Below are positions 36,501 through 47,615 of a stretch of 64,000 nucleotides of DNA, one piece after another. Source of the stretch: Apiospora phragmitis (taxonomy: Eukaryota; Ascomycota; Sordariomycetes; Amphisphaeriales; Apiosporaceae); contig JAQQWL010000011.1 in the NCBI GenBank assembly GCA_038363925.1, positions 1,736,001 through 1,800,000 on the forward strand, in the 5' to 3' direction. The first letter of the stretch is position 1. Every line of letters starts with the position of its first letter. Under the pieces are notes generated by a model, which was not told where the DNA came from, did no database searches, and saw only the letters and a program-made list of their open reading frames with translations. Made by a program: the position numbers and the translations under genes.

Positions 36501-38641
36501 GAAAAATTGCCAAGCCTTCACCAGCAGAACACCAGATCGATCCTTGTTCACAGGGCACGCACCCGCTAAACTAGATGCCAGGCGCATTGCTTTGAATCTG
36601 TATCTCGAGGAAGCATTGAACACGCCATTAGACACGCCGACTGCTCTGGAATTGTGCAAATATCTATCCACCAACATCCTACCTCCGAATTCGGATGATA
36701 CCGGATCAGTTGCTGAGGCCAAGGTCGACACAAGCACCCAGAAGACGGGTGCAGGCGGACGGCCGTTTAAAACCGGCTATCTGACCAAGAGAGGCAAGAA
36801 CTTCGGTGGCTGGAAAGCCCGGTTCTTTGTACTTGATGGGCCTCTTCTGAAATACTACGAGACTCCTGGTGGCGCGCATCTAGGTACCATCAAGCTACAG
36901 AATGCCCAGATCGGAAAGCAGCAGTCGCAGCAAACCCAAGATGGATCCCCTGCGCGCGGTCCCAATAACGAGGAGCTCGACAACCAGTATCGACATGCTT
37001 TCCTGGTGCTGGAGCCGAAGAAGAAGGACTCTACCAGCCACGTCAAACATGTGCTTTGCGCCGAGAGCGACAGCGAGCGCGATCAATGGGTTGACACGTT
37101 GCTGCGCTGGATTGACTACCGTGACCCCGATGCGGAGGCTAGCAAAACTGATAGGCGCGGGAGTGCTTCGAACGGGAAGAAGTCGAGGAGCAGTGCTTCA
37201 AAGCCTCAGGCTGTGCGCACTTCCAGTCAAGATGATGGTCTGATCGGAATTAGCTATGAAGGTACTAAGCAAGCCGATGCCCCTCCTGATAGTGCGACTT
37301 CGCGACGGAAGAACTCTGCCACGCCTGACTCTGAACGGATGGGACCTCCAGCAAGAGCCCTGCCTCCCTGCACCGCGAGAGATGCCGTCCAAGTCTTCGC
37401 TTGTCGCACCTGGACCAACTATGGAAGAAAAGAAGCAAAGGAAGCGAAGTTTCTTCGGCTTTGGCCCCAAGCAACGGTCATCGACTGATGACCAAGACTC
37501 GCTTTTCGGCTCCAGCGTCGGATCCTCTGTCCAAGGTGTTGAGCTTCGTGGAATTAATCAGCATCAGGTATTTGGTTCATCGCTGGGTGACGCCGTCAGG
37601 TTCAGCCCCCCGGTTGATGTCAATGTTCCCTTGCCCTCGGTTGTTTTCCGATGCATCCAATACCTCGATTCTAAGAACGCTATCCTGGAAGAGGGTATTT
37701 TCCGACTCAGTGGGTCGAATGTCGTTATCAAGGGGCTTCGGGAGCGTTTCAATGTTGAGGGCGATGTCAATCTCCTGACTGATGAGACATACTACGACAT
37801 CCACGCCGTAGCCTCTTTATTGAAGCTGTATCTGCGTGAGCTCCCCACGACGATATTGACGAGAGATCTACATCTACAGTTCCTATCCGTCACGGAAATG
37901 TCGAGTCACCCGGAGAAGATTGCGGCACTGGCCGAACTGGTACAGCACCTTCCGCAAGCCAACGGTACCCTACTTCGGTACCTGATCGCTTTCCTCATCA
38001 AAATCATTAACAACTCCGACGTAAACAAGATGACGGTCAGAAACGTTGGAATCGTATTTTCTCCAACACTCAATATACCTGCCCCAGTCTTCGCCCTGCT
38101 TCTGCAGAACTATGAAGGCATTTTCGGCATGGATCCCGAAGAGTACGAACTCCCGTCCCCTGCTTCCGACTCGGACTCGCGTTCAGTCGATCCCCAGCCT
38201 CGGCGGCCATCCACTGGTACCGGCGGGGCGGCATCATCTCCTCACAGGCGCGTAGGAGACGTGCAGCAGCAGCACCAGCGCTCAACACCAACTCCCCCGC
38301 TAGGACGTTCGAATCAGGCACAGCCAGCCCAACGTCCGAATATGTATGACCCGCAATACCTGGCACAGGCAACCGGTGCTCACCTCTACAACAGCAGCAG
38401 CCGCCCCGCCTACGAGGGCAATGGCTACGGACTGCCAGCGACCTACGAGCCTGCCGTAATGGGTAAACAACCACCCGCGTATGATAGACCGCTCTACCCA
38501 GCAGCATACGAGCAGGCTCCGGCCGGCTATGAACAAAACTTCGCTGCCAAGACGAAGCGAAGAGAAAGTTCCCTGATGATGAACAACATGCTCCATCATC
38601 AAGGATCAAAGAGTCGTCTGCGTGACGAGACGCGGATGTGA
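33560..38641 (+). CDS. BEM3: Rho GTPase-activating protein with PX, PH and RhoGAP domains (Bem3-like); several one-base frameshifts
   Basis: A GTPase-activating protein for Cdc42/Rho-type GTPases that limits polarity signalling at growth sites. Exon 1 (33560-33786, ACCATG start, GTAAGC donor) and the start of exon 2 (about 34204-34294) are tentative. Exon 2 ends at 34539 (GTTCGT donor), and exon 3 starts at 34659 after CTACAG. Then come a coiled coil (LWRLVDKQRAMILGLNKDLE, about 34975-35090), Pro/Ser-rich linkers, PX (about 36240-36690), PH (about 36762-37118, TGYLTKRGKNFGGWKARFFV) and RhoGAP (about 37600-38140) with the arginine-finger motif EEGIFRLSGSN and KLYLRELP. The tail is Pro/Tyr-rich. 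The frame breaks at the C run 35562-35566, is restored at the G run 35761-35764, and shifts again within 37340-37392; domains on each side remain intact. The domain order PX-PH-RhoGAP is diagnostic of Bem3. Confidence 0.85.
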
Positions 38642-40024
38642 GCATGAACATGATCGTGTGGCGGTCACGCGTATCTGAAGAGCCCATTTTTCGCTTTATA
38701 TACCGTTGAGAATATCTGACTCGATGAGATAAGCACCATTTCCGGCGGAGATATCCCATGTTTTTCTTCTTGTTTCCTTTTTTTTTCCTTCCATACCCAC
38801 GTTCGGATACCATCTTTCGGCGAGCATTTATGGGGGTTTCTTGATCTTGAATGGCCAACTGTCCTTACTCAGAGTTTCCGTGTCTCCTGGGAGAGGTCGT
38901 GACGCCATTTCCTATTGTCTAATACGAGAAAAGTGCGGAGCTGGCTAGACGACACAAAAGCACGGTAGAGCATCCCACTAGTGACGAGTGTTGATGCTGA
39001 AGGTGATGTGGCAAAGGCAGTCTTTTCCTTGTCTTCTTCACTTCTTCTGGCGAGCAGCGATTCCCCAACACTTGATGTACACTAAAATGAGCGAAAGTCA
39101 GATTTTGGCGTTGAGTGGCACCTTTTACGACAGCTTGGATTTGAGGTTATTAAGCGACATGTTGCACAGCGCCTGGCGAAACATCTGCGAAGGAACCATG
39201 ATTCACGTTTAACGGCGTTCGGTTCGCGACCTGATGGGTCGAGGAAAACGAATCTAGCCTGTACATAGCCTGAACTCGATTTGCAGGCTTGCGGTGTCTG
39301 AGCCCGAGCCGGACAATCAGAATTGTCTGGATTTAAAGAAAGCATCATGAACTTCTATACATGTGTCCTTGGACCTCGAAATGTTGTGATTTGCGAAAAG
39401 CATCTCGTAGATGTGACGTCGGAGGCACTATGTGTACCACCACATCTAGGCTGATACGTCATAATCTTGGTTTTGTGCCGGTAAGGGAGGGCTACGGCCG
39501 TTCCATCCAGACAGTAAGTGTATTTTAACTGGCGAGTCTGGTGATTATCAATTAGAGCTCTCTCTCGCCTGTGAGGGTGAATAGGGGCAGTCCGGCCGTA
39601 ACGTAGCACGTAAGGTACCGGTTGGGCCGGCGCTGATGACAGCGGACGGCGGCTTAACGGATGTGCTTAATTCCTTCTCCACTCGCCAGCAAATTCCGAG
39701 AAACAGCAGGAGAAGGACAAGCCGCCGCCTCCCAACCGACGTAAGCCCCCTCAATAACGAGGGCTTCGGGTTTAACGTACAGCTAAACATTTGGCGTTAC
39801 CTTTCGAGGGAGGCCGGTGTCTTCAGGCTAGCTGTTCATGTGTGTGCATGCATATATACATGTGTTTATTATATAAAGGTATAGGTATGTATTGACCACA
39901 CGACCCACGGTATGTGTGATGAGTTGATATCCCTCCACACAGCAAACAAACGAAATATTTAATTATATCCTAACTTTCCTCCTTCCAAACCTTGAAGCAA
40001 CTCCCCGACCACGGATCCAGAAGT
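38642..40024. other. Intergenic region between two plus-strand genes
   Basis: This 1.38 kb holds the 3' UTR of the RhoGAP gene and the promoter of the hydrolase gene. Short ORFs inside it show no recognisable motif. The final 150 bases are AT-rich. Confidence 0.5.
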
Positions 40025-41777
40025 ATGACACACAACAGCCGAGCCCCGCTCGTTGGCACGCTGTGCGGCCTTTTCGCGACCTGGCCGTCGCCGTCTTCGT
40101 CACGTCAACTGTTCTTGGGCGGCACCTTGCTCTGTTGCTGCTGCTGCTGTGCACTGCTATTACGACCCTGGCTGCAACTGCTGCTCGCGCAAGCCAAGGG
40201 AGCGGCGGAAGCAGCCAGTGGATTTAGCAGGAAGAGACCAGAAGACGTTGTTGCTTCTACTACTACTGTTGGTGGCAGCAGCAACAACAACATCATCCCC
40301 TCGCCCAGGACCTCGGCGGCCCTCCGGGGCATGACGCAGGCCGAGCGCGACGCCCTCCCGTACCCGCCCTCCGGCGCCCTGCCCGGCGCCCGCGACGTCG
40401 CGACGCCGTACGGCTCCGTCCGCGTCTACGAGTGGGGGCCCGGGGACGGCGAGCGCGTGCTGCTCCTTGCGGGCATCAGCACGCCCACGCTCTCCCTGGG
40501 GGACCTGGCGTGGGAGATGAGCGGGCGGGGGTACCGGGTCATGTTGTTTGGTGAGTCCTCACCCTTTTCCTTTTCCTTTTCCTTTTCCTGTTCCTTCTCC
40601 TGAACAGCGCCTGCCCCTGTGGCGGGCCGGCTTAGAGTGAAGTGTATGGAGAACAAGAAGAGAGGGAGAGAGTGTGTATGTAACCTGTTCGCTGACCATC
40701 GAGTGATTATATTGTTTGTTTGCGTACAGACTACTTTGGCAGGGGATACTCAGACGCGCCCGCCGACGTCGAGTACGGCGCCCGGCTTTACGTGACGCAG
40801 ATCCTGCTTGTGCTGGCGTCGTCGCGACTGGACTGGGACCGCTTCCACCTGGTCGGCTACTCACTGGGCGGGTGTCTGGCCGTCGCCTTCGCCCGCTACT
40901 TCTCGCGTCGTGTCGTGTCGCTCACGCTCATCGCGGGCGCGGGCCTGATCCGCCCTCACCACGTCGACTGGAAGGGCTGGCTGCTGTACCAGTCGGGGCT
41001 GTTGCCCGAGGCGTTGGTCAAGTGGATCGTGTCAGTTCTCCTCCTGCCTCTCTCTCTCTCTCCCTTTCTCCACTACCTCTGCGCATATGTGTGATGAGAT
41101 CCCCGTGAGCTGACCGGCCAAAACTCACCACCACCCACAGGCGCCGCCGGATCCGCCCCAGCACCACCACATCATCCCGTACGGACGTCATGGCCGCCGA
41201 GAGCCAGTCGTCGTCATCCTCCTCGTCCTCACACTACGACGGCGCGACCGGCGGCGATGCCAACGGCGGCCAGGGGTTCGACAGCGCCCCCATTTCGCGG
41301 AGGCGGCCCGGCGTGAGCGTGGCGGACGTGGTGGCGCACCAGATGGACGCGCACGCCGGCTTCGTCCACGCCTTCGCGAGCACGATGCGGCACGCGCCCA
41401 TATACGCGCCGCAGGGGGACTGGGCCGTGCTGCGGGAGCTGCTGGCCTTGGCGCGAAGGAGATTAGGGGGAGGAGGAAGACAGGATGAGAATGAGGAGGA
41501 GGAGGAGGAGAAGGTAAATAATGGTGGGCAGGGTCGAGGAGCAAAGAAGGAAGAAGAGGAGGAGGAGGAGGAGGAAGGAGGGCTCGTCAAGGGAAAGATG
41601 CTGCTGGTACTGGGCGCGGAGGATCCGGTCATCGTGCCCGAGGAGACTATCGAGGACGCCGAGGCCGTGCTGGGGAGGGAAGGGGTGGAGTATGCCATGT
41701 TGGCCGCTGGGCACGAGCTGCCCATCACCCAGAGCTGCGAGGTGGCCGATGTGATGCAGGCCTTCTTTCGGACATAA
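40025..41777 (+). CDS. Alpha/beta hydrolase, probable membrane-anchored (three exons, 487 aa)
   Basis: A serine-type alpha/beta hydrolase; substrate unknown. Exons are 40025-40550, 40730-41030 and 41141-41777. Donors are GTGAGT and GTCAGT, acceptors are TACAG and CACAG, and the total is an exact multiple of three. The N-terminus has a hydrophobic stretch with six consecutive Cys (about residues 34-55), which could be a membrane anchor. The core follows: strand VLLLAGI, DYFGRGYSDAP after the first intron, and the nucleophile elbow GYSLGG with catalytic Ser. A probable acid lies at GAEDPVIVPE and the His at AAGHELPI, 22 residues from the end. Between the lid and the last strands sits a long Glu-rich insert (about 41465-41590), which is unusual for the fold. 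Homologues include lipases, epoxide hydrolases and haloperoxidase-like enzymes, and I cannot choose among them. Confidence 0.88.
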
Positions 41778-44700
41778 TTAGGGTGGGCTGCCTTACATGA
41801 AGCTTAGCCGTCATGTTGGATGACGGTCTCCGGCCTGGGACGGCGATGATATAGAACTAATGATATGCATAGGGGTTCTTTCTTCATCTTTTATTCTCTT
41901 CTTCCTTTCTAGACGCTTAGACGGTTATAGAGACATGTTCTTCACCAACTTGGAAATCCCAAATTGTATAGACATACATTTGATATGCCTCTGGGTGTCG
42001 GTCACGCCGCAAAATCTGTAGGTGGGCTTTGATGTGATTCGGCATTTGCAAGCAAGCACAACATGTAGTAGGGCATGCCTGACATGTTGCGGCCCCGACG
42101 CAGCGTACTATTCGACCTTACTAAGAGCCCCTACCTGGGGGTTTGTGATGGGGTGTGCTGCTGTACATGCCTAGCCAATATTCCCAGTCGGGGCCGGACA
42201 AGATAGAACAGGGGAGAACTTGCACGTTGGGGGGAACGACACCGGTGCTTAGACATCCCAGGTTGATGGGGGCATCGTCCTTCTCTTCAGTTGATAGAAA
42301 GGATGGTTGAACGGCTCTGACGGTTAGTTCCAACATCTACAATGTTGAAAGGGGGCAGCGAAGAGACCAGGACACAAGGATATGTAGAAGACCTTGGTAT
42401 GTCACCCCGACGCTGGGACACTCGTTGCACTAATGTGATTTCCAGAGGAGAAGTATCATCAGCGTGCGTTGTGTGTGCCTGATCAATGCTACGCGTATTA
42501 CCGGCAGGTCAATATTGACACTGTTGGATCGAAACGGGGGAATGCAGATTAGAACACTGCACGTTACTAAGGTCAAGGCATCTGTAGTTTTGTCTCAAAC
42601 TGCAAGCTATTTTTCAACGAAGAGTGAGACAGTTCGTGGGCATTGAGTTTTCCGAGTATACACGCGGTCGACCGCAATGGAAGTATCGGGGAACACGTCA
42701 GAGATCGGCAGAACTGCAGTGCAGGACTGCAGGGAGAGCAGTCCACGAGACGTCGTAAGCAGATCGCAGCATAACTTGGTAGTTATGGTGCTGATGGCGA
42801 GTGTTTGCGCTACTCCAACTCGCAACCCGTTGCCCGCGCCTCCCGCATACTTGACGACTTCGCAAAGCTCATGGGATGGATGGATTGGTAGCATGCAGGG
42901 ATTCGGGGCCCTGAGGACGTCGGATGGTATGGTGTGTCGTGATGAAACAGGGGGTTTGATTTTATACTCCAAACTCCCAACGAGGAACGAGTACCAGTAT
43001 ATCCGGTCCTGAACACGAGCCACATACCTCTCCCATGACCTTGGGACTGCTTCCCCGGACTCAGAGCTGCGAAAAAAGAGCCCACAGACATGGGGCGAAC
43101 CCCGATCCGGGCAAGTATGATATGCAGGCTGTAGATTGCCTGCGACATACTTCGCACACAAAACACACTGCAAGACAACAACGAGCCTGTTGGAAGCAAG
43201 ACCGGACTTCGTCGTCTCCATCTTTTCCCCAGTTTCTCCAGTTTCTACCGCATCGCACCGCCGCACCCCCTTTTGCTTGATTTGGGCTCAAAGTAAGTAG
43301 GTTGGGGTGGTGGCCATGTCGCGCACGCGATGCCTCCACACGCGGCAACGTGTTCCGTTCCGGAGTATTAATGTTGCCAGAGAGGGGGGGAGATGACGGT
43401 GCCCTACCCAGAATATACGAGTTTGTCCCATACTCGCCCGGCAGCCAAGTTGCCTAGCCGCGAGACTACGGTTACTTTGCATGTCTTGGCGTCCAGAGGA
43501 CGCCTAATAACTTAAATAGAGTTGGCAACAAAGCAATAGAGTCGGGTGGCCAACAAGCGTTTGGAGGTCCAGCCCTAATGTCACCTTCCCCTTTCCCTTA
43601 CGAAAGGGAGAGAACCCTCTTGAGAGAGTGTGTGTGTGTGAGTGGAGAGAGGGAGAAGAAGGGAGGGTCAAAATCTGGGGTAAGTGCCTAACCAAGGGGG
43701 TACGCTCCGGTCTTTGTGCTCCAGTCATGTCATGGATAATATCAGTGATGAATTGTCTGTATGTCTTACAAGACAGTTTGACACTGATAAACGTAAGCAG
43801 ACGGGCCAGCACCAGCACCAGCACCAGCACCAGCACCAGCACCTCTCGTATGCACACACCTTGAACGCTCCGTCCTTTGGCATTAAGCATCCTTCAGCTA
43901 CCGCTTTTGAGTTGTGAAACCCATCGCAGATTCGCGGGGATAAAGATAGAACAAGGTTAACTTTTAAATAGTCTTCGAGATCGGAAATAAAGGTTTAGAA
44001 ATAACAGTACATTTTCTCGAGGAGTGCGAGGTGAAAGAAGCAAATGACGGAGCTGGAGAGAAGACTGATCAACAACGGTTCTCGCTGATCGCAAGCGTGG
44101 CTTCAGGAGACGGCGAATGGGAGCGATGACTGTAGTGGAATATGATGCAAGCGGAGGATGATCACCATTAATTTAGCATTTCACCAGGAAGGGACTGATA
44201 AGATGTCAACCCCCACTTCCATGTTATTAGAGAGTGTTGAGGTACAAGAACTGGATATTGACTAGTGCGTCTCCCCGCATTTGACTAGTGAGGGCAGCAA
44301 GTAGCGGTACCTTGGCGACTAGCCTATACGCCGGGGATGTGACGTCGATGCAAGCCAAGAGGCGCCTAGAGAGCCCAGAGGGTCCAGTGAGCCAAGGGGA
44401 GGCGGAGGGAGTGCCACGACTTAGCGAGTCAGGGCAGTGACTGGTGTGTTCTTAGCTCGCTCGATAGACAATCTTGGGCCCTTGGCTGATAGAGCGAACG
44501 CTATGGTCAGCACTGGAATGGCTAACAGGTACCGCTACAAGCGTATTGCTTAGCCTGCACCCACTATTAGGTCCCCTGCTGCAGCACCGGCCATAATGGA
44601 AATTTGGCGTCTCTGATTGGACCGTAGATGACCATTATGGAGACCCCAGCACACCCTTGCCGTAGATGCCCCATGTTTCCCGAGCAGGCATCAGGAATGA

Positions 44701-45659
44701 GCCCAGCATCAGCCCATCAATGTGATTTACTGTAGCAGATTGGCCTACAGACCGGCCCTTCTACAGAGCAATCGAACGGCAGTGGGATGGCAATTCAATG
44801 GGCATATATTCAATATATGCTTCTTGGCGGTTGCTATTGATTCCACTTCAAATTACATCCTCTCTCGCGTCCTTTCCTCTCTCATCATCCACCATTCTTC
44901 ATTCTGACATACTTGGCCACCTCCATCTTAGCGTGTCCAGCTCAAATCGTTGGTTCGTCCTTTGATCACGCGGCGCAGTCTGCAGAAGTGCATTGAAACG
45001 ATACCAACACCAACACCAGCACCAGCACTCTACCTACCCCGCCTCTCTCCCTGGCTTCACTCCCCTCTTCCGTCGTCCACCAAGCCGTTTCGTCTATACG
45101 CACTCCCTACAGGTCAGGAGTAGGGCCTAGCATATACCTACTACGTCTTCGTTTAGTTGCTGGCGCAGACGAGGCTTGTTTGGTTTTCCAAGAACGTTCC
45201 GACGTCTGATCTTCTCTTCAATCTAAAGGGGGATCGAATGTGTTGGGGGGTGTCTTACCTGACTTGCATCTCAATCCATACTCCATCAATCCATCTACTG
45301 CCTCCACGGGAGTAGCGGCAGTACCTGCTACCAAGTAGACTTCGACCAAGCGACTAGGGGTGCATCTCTTTGATTCGTCCAGGTCTCTTTGATCGACTTT
45401 GTACCGGCTACTTGCCCTGGTTTCTGTCCACTGCATCTCTTCTCTTAGTTGGGAGCTCGGACTCGCTCTCTCTCTCGACATAACCCTCAGGAATTACATA
45501 TCAGCTTTGGGATTCCCATCATCCTCGACTTCCCTCCCTCTTACATCTCACACACTCTTCCATCTCTTGCACAATCACCGCCATCACCCCGCAATCTTGT
45601 ACAACCGTGGAAACTAATTCATCATCAATTTCTCCTGCTGCGATTGCATTTCTGCCACC
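41778..45659. other. Gene-poor intergenic region (about 3.9 kb)
   Basis: No convincing gene. ORFs at 42.6-43.3 kb overlap on both strands and match nothing known. A hexanucleotide microsatellite lies at 43806-43843. The last 650 bases before 45660 are C/T-rich and probably the promoter and long 5' UTR of the next gene; they also contain ACCAGC-type units near 45010. Confidence 0.5.
43806..43843. repeat. CAGCAC hexanucleotide microsatellite
   Basis: About six tandem copies of the ACCAGC unit, perfect or nearly so. The surrounding frames do not look coding. Confidence 0.9.
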
Positions 45660-46478
45660 ATGTCCAACGACCGAGATGGAAGCCCTCCCCATGAGGCGGT
45701 TCGTAACCGTCGGCCCTCGGTCACCTCGACAGCCTTCTCCAACCTTTTCCAACGCAGCGGTTCTACGTCTCAATCCACCAACGGTAGTACGGCTCCTATG
45801 GCAATAGGTAGAGATCAGAATAGACGCCTGTCTGTCACCACGATTGGCCTTTCAGGCACTGGCCCTGCTCCGCCCTCTACGCCATTCGCAACCTTGCGAC
45901 GTGGTAGCATCTCCACCAACAACTCAGACTCGATTGATGAGAATGCCGTCGAGGACGACGAGACGTCCCGCACGGCTCCCACCACTCCCTTTACTCGTCG
46001 TATGAGCTTCGGTGCACAAGCAATGCGTTCGATGCGAACGCCTGGTGGCACAAGCCCAGGCACTAATGGTAGGCCCGACCTAGCGAGATGTTCTTCTGGT
46101 GGCAATGTTCGCCCGTCTCTGTCCACTTCGGCTCCGATGTCGGCTGGCCGAAGAAACAGTTCACAGGCAAGCATTGTTCTACATACAAGAATACCTTCTG
46201 ACATGATTTCTGCTGCTCGTCCAGACCCAGGCTATAACTGGTCCGAGCAACTTAGATCCCGCGCTGAAAGTAGCGTATCGGGCGCCCGCCCCTCCTTTGC
46301 ATCCACCGGCAATGGTTCGCCGCCTCGGGGAACCAACAATCTCCATGACCGAGCAAAGTCCATTTCCGACATGCCGGCTCCGCCCCAGCAAGCAGCCGCT
46401 GTGAAGCCTAAGCCTCCTCAGCGCAAGCCTGATGCCATGCAGGAGCGCATCCTCAAGGGCGATTTCTACATGGACTGA
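45660..46478 (+). CDS. Conserved-looking Ser-rich hypothetical protein (272 aa)
   Basis: A single-exon gene with ATG in a strong context (CCACCATG). The protein is Ser/Arg/Thr/Pro-rich and predicted disordered, with many RRxS/T-type sites for basophilic kinases (RRPSVTS, RRLSVTT, RRGSIST, RRMSFGAQ, RRNSSQ), suggesting regulation by PKA-like or AGC kinases. Near residue 185 is an ordered-looking motif GYNWSEQLRSRAESS, and the C-terminus ends with PPQRKPDAMQERILKGDFYMD, a Lys/Pro stretch followed by an amphipathic end that looks conserved. There is no signal peptide or membrane helix. I cannot assign a family with confidence. The intact 273-codon frame in non-repetitive sequence, together with the start context, supports a real gene. 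Confidence 0.8.
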   Translation: MSNDRDGSPPHEAVRNRRPSVTSTAFSNLFQRSGSTSQSTNGSTAPMAIGRDQNRRLSVTTIGLSGTGPAPPSTPFATLRRGSISTNNSDSIDENAVEDDETSRTAPTTPFTRRMSFGAQAMRSMRTPGGTSPGTNGRPDLARCSSGGNVRPSLSTSAPMSAGRRNSSQASIVLHTRIPSDMISAARPDPGYNWSEQLRSRAESSVSGARPSFASTGNGSPPRGTNNLHDRAKSISDMPAPPQQAAAVKPKPPQRKPDAMQERILKGDFYMD

Positions 46479-47615
46479 TGAGGCATCAGTCCCACAAGCG
46501 AGTGTGCATTCAATCGTATTCCTCGCTTGTACCATCAAGGGAAAAAAGGAAAAAGAAAACCCCGGTGGCTGAAAATGCCATCGATACTCAACAACACCTC
46601 TATGCAAAGGCACGATCCAATATCCCAGCACTTTGCAGCAGACCGCAAGCCATTTGCCGTTGCACGTCTGCAGATATTTCGCCTTTGTTGTTTCTGTTTC
46701 ACGACCCTTTAACTGATGTCATTCGCTTCAATAATGACATCTGGCGTTGGACTATGGATGGTCTATGCAGGAACAAACCAGCAGTTTCGCTGCACAAGCC
46801 AAGAAATCTTGGCAACATGCAATCGCCTTAAACGCCGCGTCTATAAATGACTCGTAACGGTTTTAGATTGGTCGAGAGAACTTGCAAGATGATCGGTCGG
46901 AGGCATGCATTGCACTTTGCTTTCTACGCGTAGAAGACGCCGAACAAAGCAGACTTGATCCTTAGCAAAATAATTACATGATTTGTGGCGTTATGCTCTG
47001 GGGTAAAAGAGGGACGGACCAAGTACTTTACAGCGAAGCTTTGTATGACATGGAAGATCGGTGTCACCAATTCGAGTTAAGGGTACTCGAGAAGGGCATG
47101 AACATCTTGCTAGGCTACGAATAAATGAATGACAAAATTTGTGGTTTCCGAACCGAGTACATCGTGCGATTAAAACCTCACTTGCAAATACTGTGATGCA
47201 AATGTGGCTTAAGACTGTAATGACATTGATGAGACTGTTATTGTTACCATTGAGATATGAGAGAGGTAAGGCCGGTTTCCGTCAACTCCATGCTACAACC
47301 CAATATAATAATAAAAATAGATATCCCTCTTTCCATGCACCCACATAATGTGCAATGTCTTGGATGTCAACGCCCGGGATATCCACACTAACAGGGTGAT
47401 GAATATTCCCATAAGAAAAGCCACATGTAATAAGTAATCCTCCACTCGAAGCCTTCGCTCTGAACTATATTCACATACACTTCGCTTGGCCCCGTGGCAG
47501 GGCTTGTTCGTACACTGCTTCTCGCCTGATGCCACCAATGAGGTCGATGTCACACGCCACATAATGTTGATAAGCAGGAGGAGAGCAGGCGGGCAGACTT
47601 TCGCCTAATGTCCGT
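46479..47615. other. Intergenic, convergent 3' ends
   Basis: About 1.1 kb lie between the Ser-rich protein gene (+) and the stop of the Zn2Cys6 regulator (-). It should contain both 3' UTRs and is mostly AT-rich. I see nothing else recognisable. Confidence 0.5.

Noticed and set aside
41234..41728. 164-codon minus-strand Ser-rich ORF
   Set aside because: Antisense shadow of exon 3 of the alpha/beta hydrolase, whose catalytic motifs are on the plus strand.
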